DNA from: Ignavibacteriota bacterium
GTDB lineage: Bacteria > Bacteroidota > Ignavibacteria > Ignavibacteriales > Ignavibacteriaceae
Reading direction: 5' to 3'
NCBI GenBank assembly: GCA_013285405.1
Contig: CP053446.1
Coordinates: 496,001-560,000, forward strand
DNA length: 64,000 nt
Shown: in pieces, positions 1 to 8,415 of the stretch
Layout of the letters: each line of letters begins with the position of its first letter
Position numbering within the stretch: position 1 is the stretch's first letter
Notes under the pieces: model-generated
What the model was told of the DNA's origin: nothing
Databases searched by the model: none
The model's input: the letters and a program-made list of their open reading frames with translations, nothing else
Made by a program: the position numbers and the translations under genes

Positions 1-2
1 GC

Positions 3-197
3 GAACGTCAATTTAAGGCTATTGCTGTGGCTGGTGATACTAAAGATTTTATTTCACCTTGTGGTGCATGCAGACAGGTTATCAGTGACCTTTGCGGAGA
101 AATTGATGTTGTTCTTGTGAACTCAGATGGTGAGTATATTGTTAAGAAAACTTCCGAACTTCTTCCTTTTGCATTTGGTGATAAAGATCTTGAATGA
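3..197 (+). CDS. cdd: Cytidine deaminase, C-terminal fragment
   Basis: This is the 3' end of a gene whose start lies before the window. The readable 64 residues contain the motif SPCGACRQV, the second half of the zinc site of cytidine deaminase, where the two cysteines bind zinc. The enzyme hydrolyses cytidine or deoxycytidine to uridine or deoxyuridine. The fragment ends with the PFAFGDKDLE tail typical of the small homotetrameric form. It lies upstream of thymidine kinase, a nucleoside transporter and a nucleoside phosphorylase on the same strand, which fits a salvage operon. The N-terminal HAE half of the active site is not visible. Confidence 0.85.
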   Translation, partial: ERQFKAIAVAGDTKDFISPCGACRQVISDLCGEIDVVLVNSDGEYIVKKTSELLPFAFGDKDLE

Positions 198-281
198 CCA
201 TAAAAAAAATTTTTTTTTCTTCAACTGAAAGCTGAACAGCCTCTGGCTGAAAATTTCTAATAATAAATTTTAATAAAAACA

Positions 282-863
282 ATGACAGATATTCCTCCAC
301 ATCAACTTCCAAATGGTATTGGCTGGATTGAAGTGATAACTGGCTGTATGTTCAGCGGTAAGACTGAAGAGTTGATACGGCGTTTGAGAAGAGCTCAGAT
401 AGCAAAACAAAAAGTGAAAATATTCAAACCAAAAATTGATTCAAGATATTCGCAGGAATCCATAGTATCCCACAATGATCAATCACTGCCTTCAATTCTG
501 ATTGATGATATAGATGAAATTCTTAAATATTCAGATGATGCACAGGTAATAGGCATTGATGAAGCGCAGTTTTTTAATGAGAGTATAATACGAATATGTA
601 ACTTGCTCGCAGCAAACGGTAAGCGGGTTATCATCGCTGGGCTTGACCAGGATTACACTGGTAAACCATTCGAGCCGATGCCACAGTTGCTGGCAATTGC
701 AGAATATATTACAAAACAGCATGCAATCTGTGTTGTGTGTGGAAATCCTGCTGACAAAACACAAAGAAAAATTGCTGAATCAGAAAGAGTAATTGTTGGT
801 GCGGCTGATATTTATGAAGCACGCTGCCGCAAATGTCACTACATACCAAAAGAAGAAGAATAG
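282..863 (+). CDS. tdk: Thymidine kinase (type II)
   Basis: Phosphorylates thymidine to dTMP with ATP in the pyrimidine salvage pathway. The 193-residue protein has the P-loop GCMFSGKT at residues 21-28, a Walker B-like DEAQFF near residue 93 and two zinc-binding cysteine pairs, CVVC at 150-153 and CRKC at 182-185. This is the layout of the small bacterial/human TK1 class rather than the viral class, and the length is normal. The stop is only 6 bases before the start of the nucleoside transporter gene, so the two are probably co-transcribed. Confidence 0.95.
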   Translation: MTDIPPHQLPNGIGWIEVITGCMFSGKTEELIRRLRRAQIAKQKVKIFKPKIDSRYSQESIVSHNDQSLPSILIDDIDEILKYSDDAQVIGIDEAQFFNESIIRICNLLAANGKRVIIAGLDQDYTGKPFEPMPQLLAIAEYITKQHAICVVCGNPADKTQRKIAESERVIVGAADIYEARCRKCHYIPKEEE

Positions 864-869
864 AATAGT

Positions 870-2225
870 ATGGATCTAATTTCATTATTCAGAGGTGCAA
901 TCGGAATTTTATTACTCGTGGGAATTTCCTTTCTTCTTTCAAATAATAAATCAAGAATTAATTGGAAACTTGTTAGTGGTGGACTTACACTTCAATTAGT
1001 CTTTGCCATTTTAATTCTAAAAGGTGAATCACTTCGTCAATTTTTTGTTCCATTTGCCTGGCCAAAAGATATTTTCAACTGGATTAGTTATTTCTTTGTG
1101 CTTATTCTGAATTTCACTGCAGAAGGCGCGCAATTTGTATTTGGTGATTTAGCAAAGCCACCGGGTGTAGAAGGCAATCTCGGTTCCTTTTTTGCTTTCC
1201 AGGTACTTCCAACAATAATCTTCTTCGCGAGTCTTATGTCGGTTTTGTATTATCTTGGAATTATGCAATTAATAGTTAAAGGAATGACGTGGATAATGGC
1301 GAGAACACTGGGAACCAGCGGAGCAGAAACACTATCCTGCGCTGCTGAAATTTTCGTCGGTCAAACTGAAGCACCACTAATGATAAAACCATTCCTGAAA
1401 GATATGACTCAGAGCGAACTGCTTACAATAATGATAGGTGGAATGGCAACCATCGCTGGTGGAGTTATGGCTGCATATATTCAGATTCTTGGTTCTGCTT
1501 ATGCCGTAAAACATGGTATTCCGCTTGAACAGGCTCAACAAATATTTGCTACTCACCTGCTTGGTGCAAGTGTCATGGCTGCACCAGCAGGAATTGTGAT
1601 TGCTAAAATAATTTTACCCGAAACCGGTGAGCCTGCGACTAAAGGAAATTTAAAACTTGATGTCGAAAAAAACGCTTCGAATGTAATTGATGCCGCTGCA
1701 AATGGTGCAATTGATGGTTGGAAACTTGCAATAAATGTAGGTGCGATGCTGATTGCATTCATAGCACTTATAGCTTTGGTGAATTATCTATTAGTTGGAT
1801 TGGGTGATATTCTAAACATAAATCATTCTCTCAAAGTACAATTCGGACAACCGTTGAGTTTTCAGTTATTGATTGGATTAGTGTTTCAGTTCCTTGCTTT
1901 TGGTATCGGAGTTCCCTGGGAAGATGCATTAAATTTTGGAAGTTTGCTTGGAGTTAAAATTGTTCTTAATGAATTCGTAGCTTATACGGAAATGGGAACT
2001 CTTCTCGAAGTAGGAAAGTTATTAAATGAAAAATCAATTTTGATGTTGACTTATGCACTATGCGGTTTTGCTAACTTCAGTTCAATAGCAATTCAAATTG
2101 GAGGAACCGGTCAATTAGCCCCTTCAAGAAAATCTGACATTGCAGCTTTAGGGATTAAAGCGGTTATTGGTGGAACTCTTGCAACTTTAATGACAGCTAC
2201 TCTGGCTGGTTTATTATTCGGTTAA
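870..2225 (+). CDS. Concentrative nucleoside transporter (NupC/CNT family)
   Basis: Inner-membrane symporter expected to import nucleosides with H+ or Na+. The 451-residue protein is strongly hydrophobic, with about ten membrane segments. It carries the CNT core pattern: the GQTEAPLMIKPFL stretch around residues 167-179, the GGMATIAGGVMAAY segment, and the NEFVAYTEM and ALCGFANFSSIAIQIGG motifs in the C-terminal half. It is somewhat longer than E. coli NupC, with a longer first loop, as in several Bacteroidota-type members. It sits between thymidine kinase and purine nucleoside phosphorylase with almost no spacing, which supports nucleosides as substrate. The exact specificity is not readable from the sequence. 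Confidence 0.9.
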   Translation: MDLISLFRGAIGILLLVGISFLLSNNKSRINWKLVSGGLTLQLVFAILILKGESLRQFFVPFAWPKDIFNWISYFFVLILNFTAEGAQFVFGDLAKPPGVEGNLGSFFAFQVLPTIIFFASLMSVLYYLGIMQLIVKGMTWIMARTLGTSGAETLSCAAEIFVGQTEAPLMIKPFLKDMTQSELLTIMIGGMATIAGGVMAAYIQILGSAYAVKHGIPLEQAQQIFATHLLGASVMAAPAGIVIAKIILPETGEPATKGNLKLDVEKNASNVIDAAANGAIDGWKLAINVGAMLIAFIALIALVNYLLVGLGDILNINHSLKVQFGQPLSFQLLIGLVFQFLAFGIGVPWEDALNFGSLLGVKIVLNEFVAYTEMGTLLEVGKLLNEKSILMLTYALCGFANFSSIAIQIGGTGQLAPSRKSDIAALGIKAVIGGTLATLMTATLAGLLFG

Positions 2226-2226
2226 A

Positions 2227-3048
2227 ATGATTGACTTATCTTTTAAATACAAAGATGCAATTAGTTTTCTGCTTAACGAATCTCCTTTCATTCCGGAAAT
2301 TGCAGTCGTATTAGGTAGCGGACTTGGAAACTTTGCAGAGTCAACTGAAAAAATCAAATCTGTTTCTACTTCAGTAATTCCAAATTATCCTTTGCCATCC
2401 GTCGAAGGACATAAAGGAATGATACACTTCTCAAAGATTAATGAAAAAAAAGTATTAATCTTCCAGGGGCGTAATCACTTTTACGAAGGTTATGGAATAA
2501 GTGACTGTATTCTTCCGGTTCTGCTTACAAAAAAAATTAACTGCAAAAAAATTATTTTCACAAACGCCGCAGGTGGAGTTAACATAAATTTCCGCCCGGG
2601 TGATTTAATGCTCGTTGAATCTTTCAATTCAATAAACCTAAAAAAAGAATTGGCAGAATTGATCGGGATTTCATCCGTCGAATCAAAGAATAATTTTTTA
2701 AACTGCCCGTCAGAAAGAATGAATAAAGTTATCAGACTTGCTGCAAAAGAAAACCTGATAGAATTACAATCCGGAATTTACTGGTATTCAAAAGGACCTT
2801 CTTACGAAACACCTGCCGAAATTAAAATGATTGAAAAATTCGGAGGAGATGCAGCCGGAATGTCCACAGTACACGAAGCTGTCTATGCATCATTTATAGG
2901 AATGGAATTGGCAATAATCTCCTGTATTACAAATATGGCTGCAGGCATCTTACCACAAAAACTTTCTCATCAGGAAGTGACTGAAACTGCAAATCAATCT
3001 GCTGAAAAATTTACTATATTATTAAAATCAAGCATTTCAAGATTATAG
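2227..3048 (+). CDS. Purine nucleoside phosphorylase
   Basis: Cleaves purine nucleosides with phosphate to the free base and ribose-1-phosphate. The 273-residue protein shows the trimeric PNP pattern: VVLGSGLGNFAE near residues 28-39 (phosphate loop), NAAGGVN near residue 115, and GDAAGMSTVHEA near residue 215. These belong to the inosine/guanosine-specific family (PunA/DeoD-II type). The start codon is one base after the transporter stop, so translation is probably coupled. The gene ends the salvage operon; about 100 bases without a clear hairpin separate it from secD. I leave the symbol empty because punA and deoD are used inconsistently in this group. Confidence 0.9.
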   Translation: MIDLSFKYKDAISFLLNESPFIPEIAVVLGSGLGNFAESTEKIKSVSTSVIPNYPLPSVEGHKGMIHFSKINEKKVLIFQGRNHFYEGYGISDCILPVLLTKKINCKKIIFTNAAGGVNINFRPGDLMLVESFNSINLKKELAELIGISSVESKNNFLNCPSERMNKVIRLAAKENLIELQSGIYWYSKGPSYETPAEIKMIEKFGGDAAGMSTVHEAVYASFIGMELAIISCITNMAAGILPQKLSHQEVTETANQSAEKFTILLKSSISRL

Positions 3049-3150
3049 CACACATCGATTAAATACTCTTATTTTAATTGACTTTGTAAGAGGCAACCCC
3101 TAATTTTGGCAGTTCATTATAAAAATTTCAAATCACTTTATTAATCAGGT

Positions 3151-5085
3151 ATGAAAGAATATAGATTTAGACTTATTATCATTCTGGCAGCAATTGTTTT
3201 GTCGGTTTATCTTTTATATCCTACCTATCTGGATTATCAGAATAGTAAAGATATACAACAGACTCTTGATGTAGTCGCCAATCAACTAAAACAAAACGAA
3301 CCGGATTTAACTCAAGCCCGGCTTGATGAAATCCTTAGTTTTAAAAAGGATAGTATTTTAGCTTCGAATCCGGACATGATGAAAGACAGAGAAAAAAGAA
3401 TTAAACTCGGGCTGGATCTTCAGGGCGGTATGAGAGTTGTACTCGAAGTTAACACTGGAAAGCTTCTTGAAAAACTTGCAAAGAACCCGGATGAAGTATT
3501 TAAAACTGTTCTGGCTGAAGCTCAGAAAGAAGCAATGACCACCGATAAATCAATCGTTGATATTGTTGCAAGAAAACTTAACGAGCGTGGAATTCGGTTA
3601 AGCAGATATTTTGGAACTATACGGGAAGACGACAGCCAGATTCTTTCTCAATTAAATGATAATGCGGAAGATGCCGTAAATCGCGCTGTGGAAATTATCC
3701 GAAATCGTATTGACCAGTACGGAGTGAGCGAACCTTCAATACAAAGACAAGGAAGTAAAAGAATCGTTGTTGAACTTCCCGGTATCGCCCGTGAAGAAGA
3801 GGCAAAAAAATTATTGCAGGGAACTGCTTTGCTTGAATTCAGAATAGTCAGAGAACCTGATTTCACTTTTGCTATTATGCAGAAAATTGATGATGTGCTG
3901 GCTGGTAAAGTTCAGGATTCATTAAAAGTTGATTCAGTTAAAAATAAAAATGAAACAACTCAATCTGACACTTCTATGGTTTCAAATGATACTACTTCTG
4001 ATAAAGAATTATCCGAAGAAGAATTTAAGAAACAGCATCCGTTCTTTGCGCTTGCTTTGTTAGACCCGCAGGGAAGAAGTGCAGATGCTTATGTAAAATC
4101 TGAAGACCGAAATAAATTAGAATTAATACTTAAAAGACCTGATGTTCAAAAAGTTATTCCGAATAACGTTGAATTTAATTTTTCTGCAAGAACACAAAAA
4201 GATGCTTCTGGCGGCGAATTTTATACAATGTATCTAGTTAATAAAGAACCTGAACTTACTGGTGGAGTTATTACAGATGCAAACGCTAACATTGATCCGA
4301 GTACATCTGCACCAATAGTTACAATGACGATGAACTCAGAAGGTGCAACTGAATGGGCAAGAATTACAGGTGCGAATGTAAATAAGAGAATAGCAATCAT
4401 GCTCGATGGAGCTATTTTCTCTGCACCGGTTGTAAAAGGAAAAATTCCCGGAGGAAGATCACAGATCGAAGGAATGGCTGACCTCAATGAAGCAAACCTA
4501 CTTGAGATTGTTCTGAAAGCCGGTGCCTTACCTGCCCCGGTAGATATAATCGAAGAAAGAACTGTTGGTCCATCTCTTGGTGAAGACTCAATCAGCAGCG
4601 GATTTCTTTCTACAATTCTTGGTTATGTCGTAGTTGCTTTATTTATGATAATATATTACAGACAAGCTGGAACAATCGCATCGGGTGCTTTAATATTCAC
4701 AATTCTATTTACGCTTGCGGTATTAGCTGGCTTTGGAGCAACTTTAACACTTCCGGGTATTGCAGGAATTATTCTGACAATAGGAATGTCTGTTGACTCT
4801 AATGTTTTGATTTATGAACGTATCAGAGAGGAATTAGCAACCGGCAAAACTTTAAAGGCTTCAATTGACAGTGGATTCTCAAGAGCGAATTCTGCAATCA
4901 TAGATTCAAATTTAACAACACTTATCACCGGAATTATTCTATTTCAGTTTGGAACCGGGCCCGTACAAGGATTTGCTTTGACATTGATGATAGGAATAGG
5001 TGCAAGTTTGTTCAGTGCGTTGGTTATAGCTCGTGTTGTACTGGATATTATGATTTCTAAAAATATTCCAGTAAATGTTGGTTAA
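3151..5085 (+). CDS. secD: Protein translocase subunit SecD
   Basis: Accessory subunit of the Sec translocon that uses the proton motive force to help pull proteins out of SecYEG on the periplasmic side. The 644-residue protein has an N-terminal membrane helix (about residues 7-25), the GLDLQGGM signature near residue 90, a large periplasmic P1 region and a C-terminal block of five membrane helices with the conserved GMSVDSNVLIYERIREE motif. Between about residues 257 and 296 the P1 region holds a polar, Ser/Thr/Asn/Glu-rich stretch that looks like an unstructured insert. secF follows after 29 bases, giving the usual secD-secF pair. Confidence 0.95.
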   Translation: MKEYRFRLIIILAAIVLSVYLLYPTYLDYQNSKDIQQTLDVVANQLKQNEPDLTQARLDEILSFKKDSILASNPDMMKDREKRIKLGLDLQGGMRVVLEVNTGKLLEKLAKNPDEVFKTVLAEAQKEAMTTDKSIVDIVARKLNERGIRLSRYFGTIREDDSQILSQLNDNAEDAVNRAVEIIRNRIDQYGVSEPSIQRQGSKRIVVELPGIAREEEAKKLLQGTALLEFRIVREPDFTFAIMQKIDDVLAGKVQDSLKVDSVKNKNETTQSDTSMVSNDTTSDKELSEEEFKKQHPFFALALLDPQGRSADAYVKSEDRNKLELILKRPDVQKVIPNNVEFNFSARTQKDASGGEFYTMYLVNKEPELTGGVITDANANIDPSTSAPIVTMTMNSEGATEWARITGANVNKRIAIMLDGAIFSAPVVKGKIPGGRSQIEGMADLNEANLLEIVLKAGALPAPVDIIEERTVGPSLGEDSISSGFLSTILGYVVVALFMIIYYRQAGTIASGALIFTILFTLAVLAGFGATLTLPGIAGIILTIGMSVDSNVLIYERIREELATGKTLKASIDSGFSRANSAIIDSNLTTLITGIILFQFGTGPVQGFALTLMIGIGASLFSALVIARVVLDIMISKNIPVNVG

Positions 5086-5114
5086 TAAAATAGTATAAGG
5101 GAGTTTTTTTAATT

Positions 5115-6257
5115 ATGAGAATATTTCAAAATTTTCATTACGATTTTCTTAGCAAAAGAAAATACGCTTACATCTTGTCGGCTTTTTTGTTCGCTATCGG
5201 GCTTATCAGTGCTATCACCAGAGGTTTTCATTTTGGTGTGGATTTTACAGGTGGTACTGAAATAGTTCTTCAATTTGAAAAGCCCGTTGATATCACTAAT
5301 GTTCGAGATGATCTGGAAGGCATTGGTTTAGGATTTTTGGAAGTTAAAACCTTTGGCGGAGAAACCGGAGTGATGGTTCGATCAAAGGAACAAGAAATTT
5401 CTAGTGATATCTATCCAAAAGTTGTTGCTTCGATAAATGATAGAATTGAAAAGATTATTCCCGGCATTCCGGTACAAATCGCTGATTCTTCATCTATTAG
5501 TTCTGTAACGTATTCTTTTTTAAGTGCAGACACAGCAAAAATAATTGCCGATGGATTAAGCAAAGCAGGTTTCCAGGTTTCAAGTATTTCTGATGAACAG
5601 GCTAAAAATCAAATTTTAGTTGGTATTGGAATATCTGATTGGATAAAAGAGAATCTACGCACGAAAGTTTCTGATAATCCTTTTAAAATTTTAAAAGAAG
5701 ATAAAGTCGGTCCAAAGATTGGCGGAGAATTAAAACGTGATGCATTGCTGGCAATCCTTTTTTCACTTATCGGAATATTAATCTACTTAGGATTTCGGTT
5801 CAAATTTATTTTTGCACTAGGCGCTGTCGTTGCATTATTCCATGACGTTTTGATTACCATCGGATTGTATGCAGCATTATATGGAATTATCCCTGGACTA
5901 AATCTTGAGATTGATCTTACCATTGTGGGCGCATTTCTTACGCTGATAGGTTACTCAGTAAATGATACCGTTGTTGTTTTTGACAGAGTCAGAGAAAACT
6001 TAAAAATTCATAAAACCAGATCTTTCTTCGATATAGTAAATACAAGTATGAGCCAAACAATGAGCAGAACCATTCTTACTGGTGGGGCAACATTATTAGC
6101 TCTACTCGTACTTTTAATTTTTGGTGGCGAAGTTCTCAGACCTTTTGCCTTCACAATGTTTTTCGGAATTATAATTGGTACTTATTCATCCATTTTCGTG
6201 GCGAACTCAATGGTCTATGAATACGTTACCAAATACAACAAGAAAATAGAATTCTAA
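5115..6257 (+). CDS. secF: Protein translocase subunit SecF
   Basis: Partner of SecD in the proton-driven Sec accessory complex. The 380-residue protein has a first membrane helix at about residues 18-36, directly followed by GVDFTGGTE, a small periplasmic domain and a five-helix C-terminal block with GYSVNDTVVVFDRVREN. Both motifs are diagnostic for SecF. An AAGGGAG stretch ending near 5105 is a good ribosome binding site for this start. The gene is followed by a 144-bp inverted-repeat element that may also end transcription. Confidence 0.95.
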   Translation: MRIFQNFHYDFLSKRKYAYILSAFLFAIGLISAITRGFHFGVDFTGGTEIVLQFEKPVDITNVRDDLEGIGLGFLEVKTFGGETGVMVRSKEQEISSDIYPKVVASINDRIEKIIPGIPVQIADSSSISSVTYSFLSADTAKIIADGLSKAGFQVSSISDEQAKNQILVGIGISDWIKENLRTKVSDNPFKILKEDKVGPKIGGELKRDALLAILFSLIGILIYLGFRFKFIFALGAVVALFHDVLITIGLYAALYGIIPGLNLEIDLTIVGAFLTLIGYSVNDTVVVFDRVRENLKIHKTRSFFDIVNTSMSQTMSRTILTGGATLLALLVLLIFGGEVLRPFAFTMFFGIIIGTYSSIFVANSMVYEYVTKYNKKIEF

Positions 6258-6272
6258 TCATTTCCGAAAAGA

Positions 6273-6416
6273 GGCTGTCTTACAAGAAAAGTTTTCTCGA
6301 TAACTTTTTCTGATTCCATCAGAAAAAACCTGCTTGCGGCAGGCAAACTCGAAAACCAAAACAAATAAAAGGTTCCCGAGTAATGAAATGTATCGAGAGA
6401 ACCTTTTAAGACAGCC
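6273..6416. repeat. MITE-like inverted-repeat element after secF
   Basis: A 144-bp non-coding unit with terminal inverted repeats. GGCTGTCTTA at 6273-6282 pairs with TAAGACAGCC at the right end. A second, inner pair follows: AAAAGTTTTCTCGATA on the left against TATCGAGAGAACCTTTT on the right, with a few mismatches. A smaller palindrome of the CCTGC family (CCTGCTTGCGGCAGGC, 6329-6344) sits inside it. It starts 15 bases after the secF stop, so it could also act as a terminator. No open reading frame is present. Confidence 0.6.
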
Positions 6417-6528
6417 ACTTTTTCATTCACCACAAAAGTAACTCTAAACTTTCATTTGCAATTAATCCGATTAGTGCTATTTTAATTAAAAGTAATTAAC
6501 AACATTTACGAATCATAACAGGACACAA

Positions 6529-6777
6529 TTGAGTATAAAACTTTATGTTGGAAATCTTCCGTGGTCTTTCAATAATGAAAAACTTATGGATACTTTCAAA
6601 TCATACGGAAGTGTAGTTTCTGCAAAAGTTGTGATGGACCGAGAAAGTGGAAAGTCAAGAGGATTTGGTTTTGTTGAGTTGGAAAATGAACAAGAGGCAA
6701 ATAGTGCTATCAAAGAACTCAATGGATCAGAATTGAATGGCAGAAAGTTAATTGTTGCTTCAGCCAGAAACAGTTAG
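6529..6777 (+). CDS. RRM-domain RNA-binding protein
   Basis: A single RNA recognition motif of 82 residues. RNP2 is LYVGNL at residues 5-10 and RNP1 is RGFGFVEL at residues 44-51, with the aromatic residues that stack on RNA intact. Bacterial proteins of this type (cyanobacterial Rbp-like, also common in Bacteroidota) are often cold- or stress-induced RNA chaperones. The start codon is TTG at 6529, with AGGA upstream; no other start keeps RNP2 complete. The gene stands alone between two inverted-repeat elements. Its RNA targets cannot be inferred. Confidence 0.9.
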   Translation: MSIKLYVGNLPWSFNNEKLMDTFKSYGSVVSAKVVMDRESGKSRGFGFVELENEQEANSAIKELNGSELNGRKLIVASARNS

Positions 6778-6786
6778 TAACTGATG

Positions 6787-6920
6787 TTACGCAGAAAAGC
6801 AATTAGCAAAGAGATGACATCTTTATTTTTTATTAAATATTTAAACAAAAGTAACATTGACATTCCAATTTAAGTGCTTATTTAATCTATAAAAAGATGT
6901 CATCTCTCCATTTTGCGTAA
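6787..6920. repeat. Inverted-repeat element with AGAGATGACATC arms
   Basis: A 134-bp unit just after the RRM gene. The outer arms are TTACGCAGAAAA (6787-6798) and TTTTGCGTAA (6911-6920). The inner arms are AGAGATGACATCTTT (6810-6824) and AAAGATGTCATCTCT (6893-6907), perfect reverse complements. About 70 AT-rich bases lie between the inner arms. The same inner arms recur at 58900-58952 with a shorter spacer. I see nothing coding. The rest of the 6778-7158 gap is AT-rich with no recognisable feature. Confidence 0.65.
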
Positions 6921-7158
6921 GGTGAGTTAGTAAGTAAAAATCTTATTTTTTTCAGTTCTTATTAACGGAACTCTATTCTTCAATGGATTCAAAGTCCACA
7001 AATTCGTTGTAAAGCCTATTATTGTTTTTCAGATTTAAAGACTCGAATTAATCTATTCCTACCTGATCCAAATCTTAATCAAGGTCAGTTCAGAATCTCA
7101 CTTTATATAAAATTTGTCTTAATCAGGTTTGCAGGAATTGATTGCTGCTCTGGCAATT

Positions 7159-7482
7159 TCAAATATCAAATTCTTTTTTACCCTGCCATCCTTTAATTCC
7201 CGGTGCCAGGTTATAAACTTTCTCAAAACCAGATTTAAGCATGTAATTTCCAGCGTGAAAACTTCTGTTTCCACTGCGGCAATACACGTAATAACTTTTT
7301 GTTTTATCAAGCTTATCAATTTCCTGCATAAATATCGGACTGTTTATATCGATTAGTATAGAATTTGGAATTCGTTCCATCTGATGTTCAATCAGTGTTC
7401 GTACATCCAGCAGAACTGCATCCTGATCTTCCAAAATTTTTTTCTCGAACGAAACAGCATCAAGGTTTTCTACAATTTTCAT
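7159..7482 (-). CDS. Rhodanese-like sulfurtransferase domain protein
   Basis: A 107-residue single rhodanese domain. The catalytic loop CRSGNR (residues 68-73) has the cysteine that would carry the persulfide. The fold markers LLDVRTLIEHQMERIPNS at the N-terminal side and GFEKVYNLAPGIKGW at the C-terminal side are present. Such small cytoplasmic proteins (PspE/GlpE-like) move sulfur from thiosulfate or persulfides to acceptors; the real donor here is unknown. There is no signal peptide. It is a single gene, with no operon partner on its strand within 200 bases. Confidence 0.9.
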   Translation of the reverse strand: MKIVENLDAVSFEKKILEDQDAVLLDVRTLIEHQMERIPNSILIDINSPIFMQEIDKLDKTKSYYVYCRSGNRSFHAGNYMLKSGFEKVYNLAPGIKGWQGKKEFDI

Positions 7483-7690
7483 GCTTGCCTTTTGTTTTTA
7501 TTTACTTGGAAATCAGATGAGAGAAACAGAGATTGGATTCAAAAACTATAAATAAACAATACCGTGTTTTAATACGGATGTTATCAAATAATTTAAGAAT
7601 TAATTTAGCTAAAGCGTGAAGCCGAGTCTGAGATAATAACTGGTGGGTGAATCAGGAGAAATGTATTTCTGAAAACCGGATATAAAAAAG

Positions 7691-8104
7691 TTATTTCCGC
7701 ACATGAGCAATCGAGTGATAAAGACTTTTTTCGTCAATACTAATTTTTGAAATTGCAGATTGCGGGTTAAAACTTTCGATTGCATTATCAAGACTTTTAA
7801 AACATTCTAAAATTTTTGTTATTCCAATTACACGAAAAGATTCTATATCTGTTATTTGAGGAAAAACTAATTTCATAGCTCCATGTTTTTCATTAACTCT
7901 TTTAAATACTTTTACAATCATCCCGATAAAAGTAGAATCAATGAAAGAACAGGCTGACAGATCTATAATTAATTTTTCTCTTTCGAACAACGAATCAGAA
8001 GCTAATGATTCCCACAAAGCTGATGCATCTCTCATTGTAGCGGCGGGAAGATCAACTTTGACAATCGTGATGTCTTTGGTATAGTTTATAAGAAAATTTT
8101 CCAT
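7691..8104 (-). CDS. STAS-domain anti-sigma factor antagonist
   Basis: A 137-residue STAS-domain protein. The motif FIDSTFIG at residues 54-61 corresponds to the DSSGLG-type loop, with Ser57 as the likely phosphorylation site used in partner switching. When unphosphorylated, such proteins bind an RsbW-type kinase. It lies well away from the large partner-switching cluster at 22.6-32.5 kb but could be a further antagonist for the same kinase; that link is inference. The loop lacks the usual Gly-Leu-Gly run, so the protein may have diverged in partner choice. Confidence 0.8.
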   Translation of the reverse strand: MENFLINYTKDITIVKVDLPAATMRDASALWESLASDSLFEREKLIIDLSACSFIDSTFIGMIVKVFKRVNEKHGAMKLVFPQITDIESFRVIGITKILECFKSLDNAIESFNPQSAISKISIDEKSLYHSIAHVRK

Positions 8105-8337
8105 ATGTTTTCTCGTCTTGTATTATAGACACTTTTACAATTAATAAATTATATAAAGTCCACAATAGTGCCACTACATTGTTTAAAATAAAGTAAAAAA
8201 TCAATGAAAAGTCTTATAAAATGAGAATGGGGATTATTTTGAAACAAAATTTCATTGGTCTTGCTGCCGGTAAAATCTCCAAATTGAAGTTCTGAAGCGG
8301 CGATCACATATCATCCGAATTGTAAGTTCTGAAATAA

Positions 8338-8367
8338 AAAACCCCTGTGTTTTATGACAGGGGTTTT
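8338..8367. terminator. Rho-independent terminator after the C25 protease gene
   Basis: A perfect 11-bp stem (AAAACCCCTGT / ACAGGGGTTTT, 8338-8348 and 8357-8367) with an 8-base loop. Read on the minus strand it ends in a T-run. It lies about 50 bases downstream of the protease stop. The rest of the 8105-8415 gap shows no gene. Confidence 0.8.
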
Positions 8368-8415
8368 GTAATAGTTGTGATAAAAAGAAAATCAGGATTG
8401 ACTTTCGTTAAACGT

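Noticed and set aside
7129..7356. 75-codon plus-strand frame opposite the rhodanese gene
   Set aside because: The minus strand encodes a complete rhodanese domain with its active-site loop, so this is a shadow frame.
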